Assembly: GCF_017814915.1 (NCBI RefSeq)
Contig: NZ_JAGIPZ010000001.1
Location: 745,559-809,558, forward strand
Length of the DNA stretch: 64,000 nt
Direction: 5' to 3'
DNA from: Herbaspirillum sp. LeCh32-8
GTDB taxonomy: Bacteria > Pseudomonadota > Gammaproteobacteria > Burkholderiales > Burkholderiaceae_D
In this document: positions 37,429 through 45,242 of the stretch, piece by piece
Layout: each line of letters opens with the position of its first letter
Position numbering within the stretch: the stretch's first letter is position 1
Translations under genes and position numbers: made by a program
Notes under the pieces: model-generated
The model's database searches: none
Seen by the model: only the letters and a program-made list of their open reading frames with translations
Told to the model about the DNA's origin: nothing

Positions 37429-38391
37429 ATGCACGTCAACATCTCCACCCGCTTGCTGCAAGCCTTCCTGGCGTTGTCGGATTGTCGTCATTTCGGCCAT
37501 GCGGCCGAGCGCTGCCACGTCTCGCAGTCGGCCTTCAGCGTGATGATCCAGAAGCTGGAGGCCGCCGCCGGCGCGCGCCTGTTCGAGCGCGATACGCGCA
37601 ACGTCACGCTCACCCCCGAGGGTGAGTTGTTCGTCGAGGTCGCGCGCCAGCTGGTGGCCGATATCGACGCTGCCTTTTCCAACATGAGCGACTACGTCGC
37701 ACGCCGCAAGGGGCGGGTGGCGATCGCCGCCTTGCCGTCGCTGGCCGCGGGCTGGTTGCCGCCGCTGCTGGCCGACTATCGGCAACGCTTCCCGGGCGTG
37801 ACGGTGGAGCTGTTCGACGCCATCTCGGACCAGTGCCTGGACCTGCTGCGCCAAGGCAAGGCCGACATTGCGCTGACCGCGCCGGGCCCCAACCTGATCG
37901 AGTTCGACACCCGCCCGCTGTGCTCGGATCCGTTTTATCTGGTGTGCCGCAGGGACCATCCGCTGGCCGCCAAGCGCCGCATCAAGGTGCCGCAGCTGGC
38001 CGGCTGCGAGCTGATCCACCTGGCGCGCTCGACCAGCGTGCGCCAGCATTTGGAGGCCATGCTGCATCCCGCCGGCACGATCAACACAGGGTTAGAGGTG
38101 GAACACCTGGCCACCGTGGCGGCGTTGATCGAGAGCGGGCTGGGCGTCTCAGTGGTGCCGGAGCTGACGCTGTTCCAGTTCCGCCTGCCCAATCTGGTGG
38201 CGATCCCGCTGGACGCGCCCGAGCTGGTGCGACCGCTCCTGATCGTCACGCCCAAGGAGCGCAGCCTGTCGATCGCGGCACAGGGCTTGCTGGAGTTGGT
38301 GGAGGCAAAGGCGGCCGCGGAATCCGGCGGCGCGCGCGATAAGGGAGCGAGGAAGGGGCCGAAGAAGGAGCGGGTGCGAGTACGGCCGTGA
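37429..38391 (+). CDS. LysR-family regulator of the CitMHS/AtuA locus
   Basis: A 320-residue LysR-type regulator. The winged helix-turn-helix is at residues 1-65 (LLQAFLALSDCRHFGHAAERCHVSQSAFSVMIQKLEAAAGARLFERDTRNVTLTPEGE, read in parts). The co-inducer domain spans about 90-295 (KGRVAIAALPSLAAGWLPPLLADY). A basic tail of about 20 residues (GARDKGARKGPKKERVRVRP) ends the protein and is unusual. Divergence from the carrier gene across a 16-bp palindrome makes it the likely activator of that operon, with the imported acid or a product as co-inducer. Confidence 0.9.
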   Translation: MHVNISTRLLQAFLALSDCRHFGHAAERCHVSQSAFSVMIQKLEAAAGARLFERDTRNVTLTPEGELFVEVARQLVADIDAAFSNMSDYVARRKGRVAIAALPSLAAGWLPPLLADYRQRFPGVTVELFDAISDQCLDLLRQGKADIALTAPGPNLIEFDTRPLCSDPFYLVCRRDHPLAAKRRIKVPQLAGCELIHLARSTSVRQHLEAMLHPAGTINTGLEVEHLATVAALIESGLGVSVVPELTLFQFRLPNLVAIPLDAPELVRPLLIVTPKERSLSIAAQGLLELVEAKAAAESGGARDKGARKGPKKERVRVRP

Positions 38392-38407
38392 CAGCCGCAC
38401 GCCCATG

Positions 38408-38444
38408 AAAAAGGGCCGATCGGATATCCGGTTCCGATCGGCCC
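38408..38444 (-). terminator. Terminator of the MHS transporter gene
   Basis: Perfect 11-bp stem GGGCCGATCGG (38413-38423) with CCGATCGGCCC (38434-38444), ten-base loop. On the minus strand it is followed by five T residues (A run 38408-38412). It lies between the convergent lysR and MHS genes and may slow both transcripts. Confidence 0.8.
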
Positions 38445-38502
38445 AGCTTGAAGGAATATTGCCGACGCAGTCCACCGGATGGCGGAGTCTGCGTCACACC
38501 GC

Positions 38503-40170
38503 TCAATCGGCGGCGTAGATGTCGTTGTGGACGGTTTCCTTGACGAAGAACAGCCCGATGACGACGGTGATCACGGCGATCACGATCGGATACCACAGGC
38601 CGTAGTAGATGTCGCCCTTGAAGGCCACCAGTGCGAAGGACGTGGTGGGCAGCAGGCCGCCGAACCAGCCGTTGCCGATGTGGTAGGGCATCGACATCGA
38701 GGTATAGCGGATGCGGGTCGGGAACATTTCTACCAGGGCGGCGGCGATCGGGCCGTACACCATGGTCACGTACAGCACCAGGATGAACAGCAGCAACAAG
38801 ACCATGGGCTTGTTGATCTGGTCCGGATCGGCCTTGGTCGGATAACCGGCGGCCTTGATGTCGTCAGCCAGTTCCTTGGAGAAGGCCTTGTCCTTCGCAG
38901 CGGCATCTTCCTTGGACAGGCCGGCGGCGTCATAGGAGGTGATGATCTTGTCGCCGATCTTGACGGTGGCCACCGAGCCCGGTGCGCCGGCCACGTTCTC
39001 GTAGTTCACCGATGCGGCCGACAGCTTGGCCTTGGCGATGTCGCACGAGGAGGTGAATTTCTTGGTGCCGGTCGGGTTGAACTGGAACTGGCAGCTTGCC
39101 GGATCAGCGGTCACGATCACCGGGGCCTTTTGCAGGGCGGCTTCCAGCGCCGGGTTGGCGAAGTGGGTCAGGCCGTTGAAGATCGGGAAGTAAGTCACTG
39201 CGGCGATCAGGCAGCCGCCCAGGATGATGGGCTTGCGGCCGATCTTGTCCGACAGCGAACCGAAGAACAGGAAGAACGGCGTGGCCAGCAGCAGTGCGGC
39301 GGCGATCAGGATGTTGGCGGTGGCGCCGTCAACCTTGAGCGACTGTGTCAGGAAGAACAGCGCGTAGAACTGGCCGGTGTACCACACCACGGCCTGGCCG
39401 GCGGTCAGGCCCACCAGCGCCAGGATCACCAGCTTGAGGTTCTTCCACTGGCCGAAGGCTTCGGTCAGCGGCGCCTTGGAGGTCTTGCCTTCGGACTTCA
39501 TTTTCAGGAAGGCCGGCGACTCGTTCATGGACAGACGGATCCACACCGAGATGGCCAGCAGCAGGATGGAGACCAGGAAGGGAATGCGCCAGCCCCATTC
39601 GGCAAAGGCGGCTTCGCCCACGGAGGTGCGCACGCCCAGGATCACCAGCAGCGACAGGAACAGGCCAAGGGTCGCGGTGGTCTGGATCCATGCGGTGAAG
39701 GCGCCGCGGCGGCCTTCCGGCGCGTGTTCGGCCACGTAGGTGGCTGCGCCGCCGTATTCGCCGCCCAGCGCCAGGCCCTGCAGGATACGCAGGATGATCA
39801 GGATGATCGGGGCGGTGATGCCGATGGAGTTGTAGTTGGGCAGGATGCCGACGATGAAGGTCGACGCGCCCATGATCAGGATGGTGACCAGGAAGGTGTA
39901 TTTGCGTCCCACCAGGTCGCCCAGGCGGCCGAACACCAGCGCGCCGAACGGGCGCACGATGAAGCCTGCGGCGAAGGCCAGCAGCGCGAAGATGAAGGCG
40001 GTGTTGGGGTCGGTGCCGGCGAAGAACTGCTTGGCGATGATCGCCGCGAGCGAGCCGTACAGGTAGAAGTCATACCATTCAAAAACGGTGCCTAGCGAAG
40101 AGGCAAAAATGACCTTGCGCTCTTCAGGTGTGATGCCGCGCGCAGTCGTGTTGACTGATGCTGTCGTCAT
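38503..40170 (-). CDS. MHS-family metabolite:H+ symporter with large periplasmic insert
   Basis: A 555-residue major facilitator of the metabolite:H+ symporter family (ShiA/ProP/KgtP group). The N-terminal half is canonical: SLGTVFEWYDFYLYGSLA, the loop 2-3 motif GRLGDLVGRKYTF, and GEYGGAATYVAEHAPEGRRG; SLSDKIGRKP marks the domain boundary. Between helices 8 or 9 and the following one, residues about 338-452 form a hydrophilic insert absent from ordinary 430-450-residue members. It contains two Cys (CQFQ...SSCD) 16 apart that could form a disulphide. The gene is monocistronic, with a terminator downstream. Substrate unknown: an organic acid or betaine is typical for the family. Confidence 0.88.
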   Translation of the reverse strand: MTTASVNTTARGITPEERKVIFASSLGTVFEWYDFYLYGSLAAIIAKQFFAGTDPNTAFIFALLAFAAGFIVRPFGALVFGRLGDLVGRKYTFLVTILIMGASTFIVGILPNYNSIGITAPIILIILRILQGLALGGEYGGAATYVAEHAPEGRRGAFTAWIQTTATLGLFLSLLVILGVRTSVGEAAFAEWGWRIPFLVSILLLAISVWIRLSMNESPAFLKMKSEGKTSKAPLTEAFGQWKNLKLVILALVGLTAGQAVVWYTGQFYALFFLTQSLKVDGATANILIAAALLLATPFFLFFGSLSDKIGRKPIILGGCLIAAVTYFPIFNGLTHFANPALEAALQKAPVIVTADPASCQFQFNPTGTKKFTSSCDIAKAKLSAASVNYENVAGAPGSVATVKIGDKIITSYDAAGLSKEDAAAKDKAFSKELADDIKAAGYPTKADPDQINKPMVLLLLFILVLYVTMVYGPIAAALVEMFPTRIRYTSMSMPYHIGNGWFGGLLPTTSFALVAFKGDIYYGLWYPIVIAVITVVIGLFFVKETVHNDIYAAD

Positions 40171-40424
40171 GCTGGTCTCCTTGGTTTTAGTAGATAGTTT
40201 TTTGCATGGCCGAATGGGGCGTTATGCAAGAACGCAGCAGAGATGTTGTGACTGACGCGACAGCCATCCCCGGTTTACACAAAATTGCGATATTGGTTCC
40301 GCATTGCTTGCGTAATGGCCCACTTGTCCACGGCGCGAGTGTGCGACGCCAACCTTACGCAGGACTTGCTTGAAACTTACACAAGCTTACAGCCGGGCAA
40401 GCACGGAAATGAGCTGCGGCGCAG
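40171..40424. other. Intergenic region upstream of the MHS gene
   Basis: About 250 bases with no coding character on either strand, carrying the MHS promoter (minus strand) and the 3' side of the LysR gene. The TTTACACAAAATTGCGATATTGG stretch near 40273 is AT-richer and may include the promoter, but I see no clean -35/-10 pair. Confidence 0.4.
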
Positions 40425-40450
40425 CAAAAAAGAAGCCGCCTGGCGCGGCT
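40425..40450 (-). terminator. Terminator of the LysR gene at 40513
   Basis: AGCCGC (40434-40439) pairs with GCGGCT (40445-40450), loop of five bases. On the minus strand TCTTTTTT follows (reverse of 40425-40433). It lies about 60 bases past the lysR stop. Confidence 0.75.
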
Positions 40451-40512
40451 TTTCGGGGAGATGGTTGATTTTGCGGCGCAGCGATCGGGGTGGCCGCGCT
40501 CGCATTTTGCGT

Positions 40513-41403
40513 TCAGCCGAAGCTGACGGTTTTTTCGAGGAAGTCGATGAACACGCGCACCTTGGCCGACAGGTTCAGGCGCTCCGGGTAGACGGCGTAG
40601 ATATCCGCCGGCGGAAGATCCCAATCGGGCAGCACGCGGCGCAGGCGACCGGCATCGATGAATTGCTGCACGTCCCATTGCGATCGCAGCAGCAGGCCGT
40701 GGCCGTCCAGCGCCCAGTGCAGGGTGGCCTCGCCGTCGTTGCTGCTCATCGCGCCGTGCACCTTCACCGTCTGCTGGCGTTTGCCGCGGCTGAAATGCCA
40801 GGTGCCGTAGGCGGTGTCGTTCTCGCGCAGCACGATACAGCGATGGCTGCGCAGGTCGTCGGGGGATTGCGGCTCGCCATGCTGTTCCAGGTAGGACGGA
40901 GCGCCGCAGATGAAGCGCCGGTTGGAGGCCAGCCGGCGCGCCACCAGCCGCGAGTCGGGCAGCTCGCCGAAGCGGATGCCGACATCGAAGGCCGACTCGG
41001 CCAGGTTCATCGGGCGGTCGGTCAGGTCCAGCTGCACGTCGACCTCGGGGTAGCGCAGGCGGAACGCCGACAGCGCCGGCGCAATATGCCGGCGGCCGAA
41101 GCCGAAGGTGGCGTTCACCTTCAGCAGTCCGCGCGGCACCTCGCGGCTGCTGGAGACCATGCGCTCGAGCTCCTGCACCTCTTCCAGCAGTCGCGAGCCG
41201 GTCTTCAGGTACAGCTCGCCCTCCTGCGTCATCGCCAGCCGGCGCGTGGTGCGGTTGAGCAGGCGCACGCCCAAGCGCTTTTCCAGTTGCGCCAGCCGCG
41301 CGCTCACCGCCGGCGGCGTCAGGCCCAGGTCGCGCGCCAGCGCCGACAGGCTGCCGTAACGCACCAGGCGGGTGAAGAATTCAATGTCGCTGATCGGATC
41401 CAT
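40513..41403 (-). CDS. LysR-family regulator (DmlR/TtuA-like) of the hydro-lyase locus
   Basis: A 296-residue LysR regulator. The DNA-binding part is residues 1-65 (IEFFTRLVRYGSLSALARDLGLTPPAVSARLAQLEKRLGVRLL). The co-inducer domain has the subgroup signature RGLLKVNATFGFGRRHIAPALSAFRLRYPEVDVQLDLTDRP, which resembles DmlR (D-malate) and TtuA (tartrate) regulators. It is divergent from the LeuC-like gene across 141 bases, the classic arrangement for a LysR activator of a catabolic operon. The DmlR resemblance supports a hydroxy-dicarboxylate inducer. Confidence 0.9.
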   Translation of the reverse strand: MDPISDIEFFTRLVRYGSLSALARDLGLTPPAVSARLAQLEKRLGVRLLNRTTRRLAMTQEGELYLKTGSRLLEEVQELERMVSSSREVPRGLLKVNATFGFGRRHIAPALSAFRLRYPEVDVQLDLTDRPMNLAESAFDVGIRFGELPDSRLVARRLASNRRFICGAPSYLEQHGEPQSPDDLRSHRCIVLRENDTAYGTWHFSRGKRQQTVKVHGAMSSNDGEATLHWALDGHGLLLRSQWDVQQFIDAGRLRRVLPDWDLPPADIYAVYPERLNLSAKVRVFIDFLEKTVSFG

Positions 41404-41421
41404 GGCGGCGGGCTTTGTTTT

Positions 41422-41444
41422 ATTCGTAATTTAAATTTAAGAAT
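41422..41444. promoter_or_regulatory. AT-rich dyad between lysR and the LeuC-like gene
   Basis: The exact palindrome TTAAATTTAA (41431-41440) sits in an AT-rich island of this 141-base divergent interval, with ATTC and GAAT edges. Plausible LysR T-N11-A contact region; not confirmed by a second copy. Confidence 0.35.
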
Positions 41445-41544
41445 AGCTTAAATGACTATGCATTATGCCGCGTTGGCTATGAAGTTACACTGATTTCGCC
41501 AGTGAAAGCGATGAATTCCATCGCATGGCGTATCAGGAGACATC

Positions 41545-42963
41545 GTGGGAAAGACCCTTTACCGGAAGATCGTGGACGGCCACACCGTCTTTCAGGTCGA
41601 CGAGCAGCACGTGGCGCTCTACGCCGACCTGCACATCATGAACGAATACACCAGCCCGCAGGCCTTTGCCGGGCTGGCCGAGAAGAACCTGCCGGTGCGC
41701 TGCCCGCAAAAGCAGATGGGCATCGTCGACCACGTGATCCCCACGCATCCGGTGGCCCGCGCCGCGCGCACCATCGTGATCGACGCCGCCGCGCAACAGG
41801 CCGCCAACTTCACCCGCAATTGCAAGAAGCACGGCATTCACCTGTTCGACGTGCAGGACCGGGAGCAGGGCATTGAGCACGTGGTGGCGCCAGAGATCGG
41901 CCTGATCCGCCCGGGCATGGTGGTGCTGTGCGGCGATAGCCACACCACCACCTACGGCGCGCTGGGCGCGCTCGGCTTCGGCATCGGCACTTCCGAAGTG
42001 GAGCACGTGCTGGCCACGCAGACGCTGATCTATCGCGTGGCCAAGGACATGCGCATCCGCGTGGACAGCAGCCTCGCCGCGGGCGTCACCGCCAAGGATC
42101 TGGTGTTGTACATCATCGCCCGCATCGGCGCGCAGGGCGCGCGCGGCTACGCGGTCGAGTATTGCGGCAGGGCCATCGAGGCGCTCTCGGCCGAAGCTCG
42201 CATGACCCTGTGCAACATGACGGTGGAGGCCGGCGCGCGCGGCGCGCTGGTGGCGCCGGACGATGTGAGCGTGCGCTACGTGGCCGAGCGCATCCGCGAC
42301 ATGCCGGCGCAAGCGATCGCGGCCGCCTGCGAACAATGGCGCGCGCTGAAGTCGGATGCCGACGCCGTCTTCGATATCGAACATCGCTTCGACGCCGCCG
42401 ACGTCGCCCCCTATGTCACCTGGGGCACCAGCCCTGACCAGGCGATTCCGGTGAGCGGCCGCATCCCGGCGCTGCCGGGCCAGCCGCTGGAGCAAGCCAA
42501 CGTCGCCAAGGCCTTGAACTACATGGGCCTGGACGCCGGCGCTGCGCTTGACGGGCTGGCGGTCGACCATGTCTTCATCGGCTCCTGCACCAACGCCCGC
42601 ATCGAGGACTTGCGCGAAGTGGTGGCGGTGGTGCGCGGCAGAAAGGTGGCCGCCGGCGTGCGCGCCATGGTGGTGCCGGGCTCGGGCCGAGTGCGCGAGC
42701 AAGCCGAGCGGGAAGGGCTGGCGGCGACCCTGATCGACGCCGGCTTTGAATGGCGCCAGCCGGGGTGCTCGATGTGCCTGGCCATGAATGACGATGTGCT
42801 GAAACCGGGCCAGCGCTGCGCCTCCACCACCAACCGCAATTTCGAGGGGCGCCAGGGACGCGGCGCCCGCACCCACCTGATGAGCCCGGCGATGGCCGCC
42901 GCCGCCGCGCTGGCCGGCCGCATCGTCGACGTGCGCAAGGAGTTCAAGCATGAGCAGGCATGA
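41545..42963 (+). CDS. LeuC-type hydro-lyase large subunit (aconitase superfamily)
   Basis: A 472-residue large subunit of the isopropylmalate isomerase family with a [4Fe-4S] cluster. It has VDHVIPTHP, VLCGDSHTTTYGALGALGFGIGTSEVEHVLATQ, and the cluster cysteines in IGSCTNARIEDL and PGCSMCLAMN, followed by STTNRNFEGRQG. It is a true LeuC homologue by length and motifs. However, its partners are a small subunit, a 2-hydroxycarboxylate carrier and a DmlR-like regulator, with no leuA or leuB nearby. Catabolism of a 2-hydroxyacid, such as a citramalate, methylmalate or dimethylmalate type, is therefore as likely as leucine synthesis. It overlaps the small-subunit gene by 14 bases. Confidence 0.9.
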   Translation: MGKTLYRKIVDGHTVFQVDEQHVALYADLHIMNEYTSPQAFAGLAEKNLPVRCPQKQMGIVDHVIPTHPVARAARTIVIDAAAQQAANFTRNCKKHGIHLFDVQDREQGIEHVVAPEIGLIRPGMVVLCGDSHTTTYGALGALGFGIGTSEVEHVLATQTLIYRVAKDMRIRVDSSLAAGVTAKDLVLYIIARIGAQGARGYAVEYCGRAIEALSAEARMTLCNMTVEAGARGALVAPDDVSVRYVAERIRDMPAQAIAAACEQWRALKSDADAVFDIEHRFDAADVAPYVTWGTSPDQAIPVSGRIPALPGQPLEQANVAKALNYMGLDAGAALDGLAVDHVFIGSCTNARIEDLREVVAVVRGRKVAAGVRAMVVPGSGRVREQAEREGLAATLIDAGFEWRQPGCSMCLAMNDDVLKPGQRCASTTNRNFEGRQGRGARTHLMSPAMAAAAALAGRIVDVRKEFKHEQA

Positions 42964-43597
42964 CATCGTGGCCGGCATTGCCGCGCCGCTGACCATCGAC
43001 AATCTCGACACCGACCAGATCATGCCCAAGCAATTCCTGCTGGGCATCGACAAGAGCGGTCTGGCGCGCGGCGTGCTGTATGACCTGCGCATGGATGGCG
43101 AGGGCCGGCCGCGCGCCGACTTCGTGCTGAACCGCCCGGAGTACCAGGGCGCGCGCATCCTGGTGGCCGGCGCCAATTTCGGTTGCGGTTCCAGTCGCGA
43201 ACACGCGGTGTGGGGGCTGATGCAGGCCGGCATCGAGGCAGTGATCGCGCCCAGCTTCGGCGAGATCTTCTACTTCAATGCGCAGAACAACCGCTTGCTG
43301 CTGGTGACGCTGGCGCCGGAGGAAGTCGCGGCGCTTGCCGCGACGGTGGGTCGGGACGGCGGCAGCGCCATGAGCATCGACGTGCAGCGCCAGCGCGTGG
43401 TCGCGGCCGACGGCGTGGAATACGCCTTCGAGCTGCCGCTGCGCCAGAAGCGCATGTTCACCGAAGGGCTGGACATGATCGGCATGACGCTGGCCGACGC
43501 CGGCGCCATCGACGCTTTCGAACAACAACACCGGGCGCAGAACCCGTGGATGCAGATCGACCTGCCGCGCCAGCAGGTATCGGTCGCACAAGCCTGA
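42950..43597 (+). CDS. LeuD-type hydro-lyase small subunit
   Basis: A 215-residue swivelling-domain subunit that completes the active site of the large subunit encoded just upstream. The family motifs NLDTDQIMPKQFL and AGANFGCGSSREHAVWGLMQAGI (substrate phosphate/carboxylate loop) are present. IAPSFGEIFYFNAQNNRLL and RMFTEGLDMIGMTLADAGAIDAFE close the conserved part. Length matches proteobacterial LeuD. It starts inside the end of the large-subunit gene. As with its partner, genomic context points away from ordinary leucine synthesis. Confidence 0.9.
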   Translation: MSRHDIVAGIAAPLTIDNLDTDQIMPKQFLLGIDKSGLARGVLYDLRMDGEGRPRADFVLNRPEYQGARILVAGANFGCGSSREHAVWGLMQAGIEAVIAPSFGEIFYFNAQNNRLLLVTLAPEEVAALAATVGRDGGSAMSIDVQRQRVVAADGVEYAFELPLRQKRMFTEGLDMIGMTLADAGAIDAFEQQHRAQNPWMQIDLPRQQVSVAQA

Positions 43598-43675
43598 ATC
43601 AGCTTCAGGTCGCCGCATGACGGCACACCGGTCCGCGACGGCGGGCCGGTATTCCAATCCCAACAGGAGACAACC

Positions 43676-44998
43676 ATGGAAAGTCCATCCATCGCACAGG
43701 ACGCGCCGGCGCTCGGCCGTTTTTCCGCATTCACCCAATTTCGCATCGGCGGCATGCCCTTGCCGATGTTCGCCGCGCTCACGCTGGTGACCGCGCTGGC
43801 GATTGCCAGCGGGCGCCTGCCCAACGACATGATCGGCGGCTTCGCCGTGCTGATGTTGTCGGGCCTGCTGCTGTCCGAGATCGGCCGGCGCATCCCGCTG
43901 CTGCGCCACATTGGCGGCCCGGCGATCCTGTGCCTGTTCGTGCCGTCGGCGCTGATCGGTTACGGCCTGATGGAGCCGGCCGCGCTGAAGACCATCACCA
44001 CCACGATGAAGACGGCCAACCTGCAATACCTCTACATCGCCTGCCTGGTGGCCGGCAGCATCCTGGGCATGAACCGCAAGATCCTGATCCAGGGCTTCCT
44101 GAAGATGTTCGTGCCGCTGCTGGCCGGCACCGCGGCGGCAGTCGCCGCAGGCATCCTGGTCGGCCTGGCTTTCGGTTACGACCCCAAGCACACCTTCTTC
44201 TTCATCGTCGTGCCCATCCTCGGCGGCGGCATCGGCGAGGGTGTGTTGCCGTTGTCGATCGGGTATTCCCAGATCCTCGGCACGCCGCAGGGCGACCTGA
44301 TCGCCTCGCTGGTGCCGGCGGCACTGATCGGCAACGTGGTGGCGATTCTCTCGGCCGGCCTGCTGAAGCGCTTTGGCGAGCAGCACCGCCGGTACAGCGG
44401 CGACGGCGTGCTGGTGCGCACCGGCGAAGACCAAGAGCTGCTGCGCGAGAAGAAAGACGAGGCCCCGCTCGACCTGAAGCTGATGGGCGCGGGCCTGCTG
44501 CTGGGCTGCTCGCTGTTCATCCTCGGCGAGCTGCTGGCGCCGCTGACCGGGATCCCCGGCCCGGTGCTGATGATCGTGGCGGCGGCGCTGCTGAAGGTGG
44601 TGCGCAGCATTCCCGAGAGCATGGAGACCGGCGCATACCAGATGTACAAGTTCATGTCGACCAACCTGACCTTCGCCATCCTGGTCGGCCTGGGCACCTT
44701 GTTCGTCTCGTGGGACAAGCTGATGGCGGCGTTTTCGCCGGCTTATTTCGTGATCTGCGCGGTGATCGTGCTGGCGATGGTGGCGGCAGGATTTTTCGTC
44801 GGCGCCTGGCTGAAGATGTACCCGGTCGAGTCGGCCATCGTCACGGCCTGCCATAGCGGCCTGGGCGGCACCGGCGACGTCGCCATCCTGTCGTCGTCCA
44901 ACCGCATGGGGTTGATGCCGTTCGCGCAGATTTCCACGCGCATCGGCGGGGCGGCGATGGTGGTGATTGCGACCGTGTTGATGAAGCTGTTCTATTGA
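43676..44998 (+). CDS. 2-hydroxycarboxylate transporter (2HCT family)
   Basis: A 440-residue carrier of the 2HCT family, whose members CitS, CitP, MaeP and CimH move citrate, malate or other 2-hydroxycarboxylates with Na+ or H+. Both re-entrant GGxG loops are visible: PILGGGIGEGVLPLSIGYSQILG (near residue 180) and HSGLGGTGDVAILSSSNRMGLMPFAQISTRIGG near the C-terminus. An AGGAGA ribosome site precedes the ATG. It is 78 bases after the LeuD-like gene in the same direction, so the operon encodes import plus (de)hydration of a 2-hydroxyacid, under the divergent LysR protein. Confidence 0.93.
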   Translation: MESPSIAQDAPALGRFSAFTQFRIGGMPLPMFAALTLVTALAIASGRLPNDMIGGFAVLMLSGLLLSEIGRRIPLLRHIGGPAILCLFVPSALIGYGLMEPAALKTITTTMKTANLQYLYIACLVAGSILGMNRKILIQGFLKMFVPLLAGTAAAVAAGILVGLAFGYDPKHTFFFIVVPILGGGIGEGVLPLSIGYSQILGTPQGDLIASLVPAALIGNVVAILSAGLLKRFGEQHRRYSGDGVLVRTGEDQELLREKKDEAPLDLKLMGAGLLLGCSLFILGELLAPLTGIPGPVLMIVAAALLKVVRSIPESMETGAYQMYKFMSTNLTFAILVGLGTLFVSWDKLMAAFSPAYFVICAVIVLAMVAAGFFVGAWLKMYPVESAIVTACHSGLGGTGDVAILSSSNRMGLMPFAQISTRIGGAAMVVIATVLMKLFY

Positions 44999-45021
44999 CC
45001 GCAAGCCGCGCGAGTGCGCGG

Positions 45022-45173
45022 CGAACGACGCTGGGCCCCTGCTTTCGCAGGGGCGACGGCGCGTACTATTTCAAATAGCTTGTCGTCCCTGCGAAAGCAG
45101 GGACCCAGTGTCTTTCGTGGCGTATCGACGGCCGTTGAACGACGCTGGGTCCCGGCCTTCGCCGGGACGACGG
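45022..45173. repeat. Cluster of three REP-like hairpin units
   Basis: Unit C: GCCCCTGC (45035-45042), TTTC, GCAGGGGC (45047-45054). Unit D, inverted: GTCCCTGC (45085-45092), GAAA, GCAGGGAC (45097-45104). Unit E: GTCCCGGC (45149-45156), CTTC, GCCGGGAC (45161-45168). C and E share the GAACGACGCTGGG flank with the unit at 32504; D shares CCAGTGTC with the unit at 32588. Stem bases differ between units but remain paired. C and D face each other around CTATTTCAAATAG. The cluster fills the gap between the 2HCT and FAD-oxidoreductase genes, which converge on it. Confidence 0.85.
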
Positions 45174-45242
45174 AGATATTTTCTGCTTAGCTGAGTGACA
45201 TTGGCGCACCAGGTCGCCGTCTTCTTTTGACGCTACGGGCGT

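Noticed and set aside
41545-43597. Naming the hydro-lyase genes leuC and leuD
   Set aside because: They belong to the LeuC/LeuD family but lie in a carrier-and-regulator context without leuA or leuB; a leucine-pathway symbol would overstate what is visible.
42944-45004. 686-codon minus-strand frame opposite leuD-like and the 2HCT carrier
   Set aside because: Gln/His/Arg-rich antisense of a membrane protein gene, typical of shadow frames.
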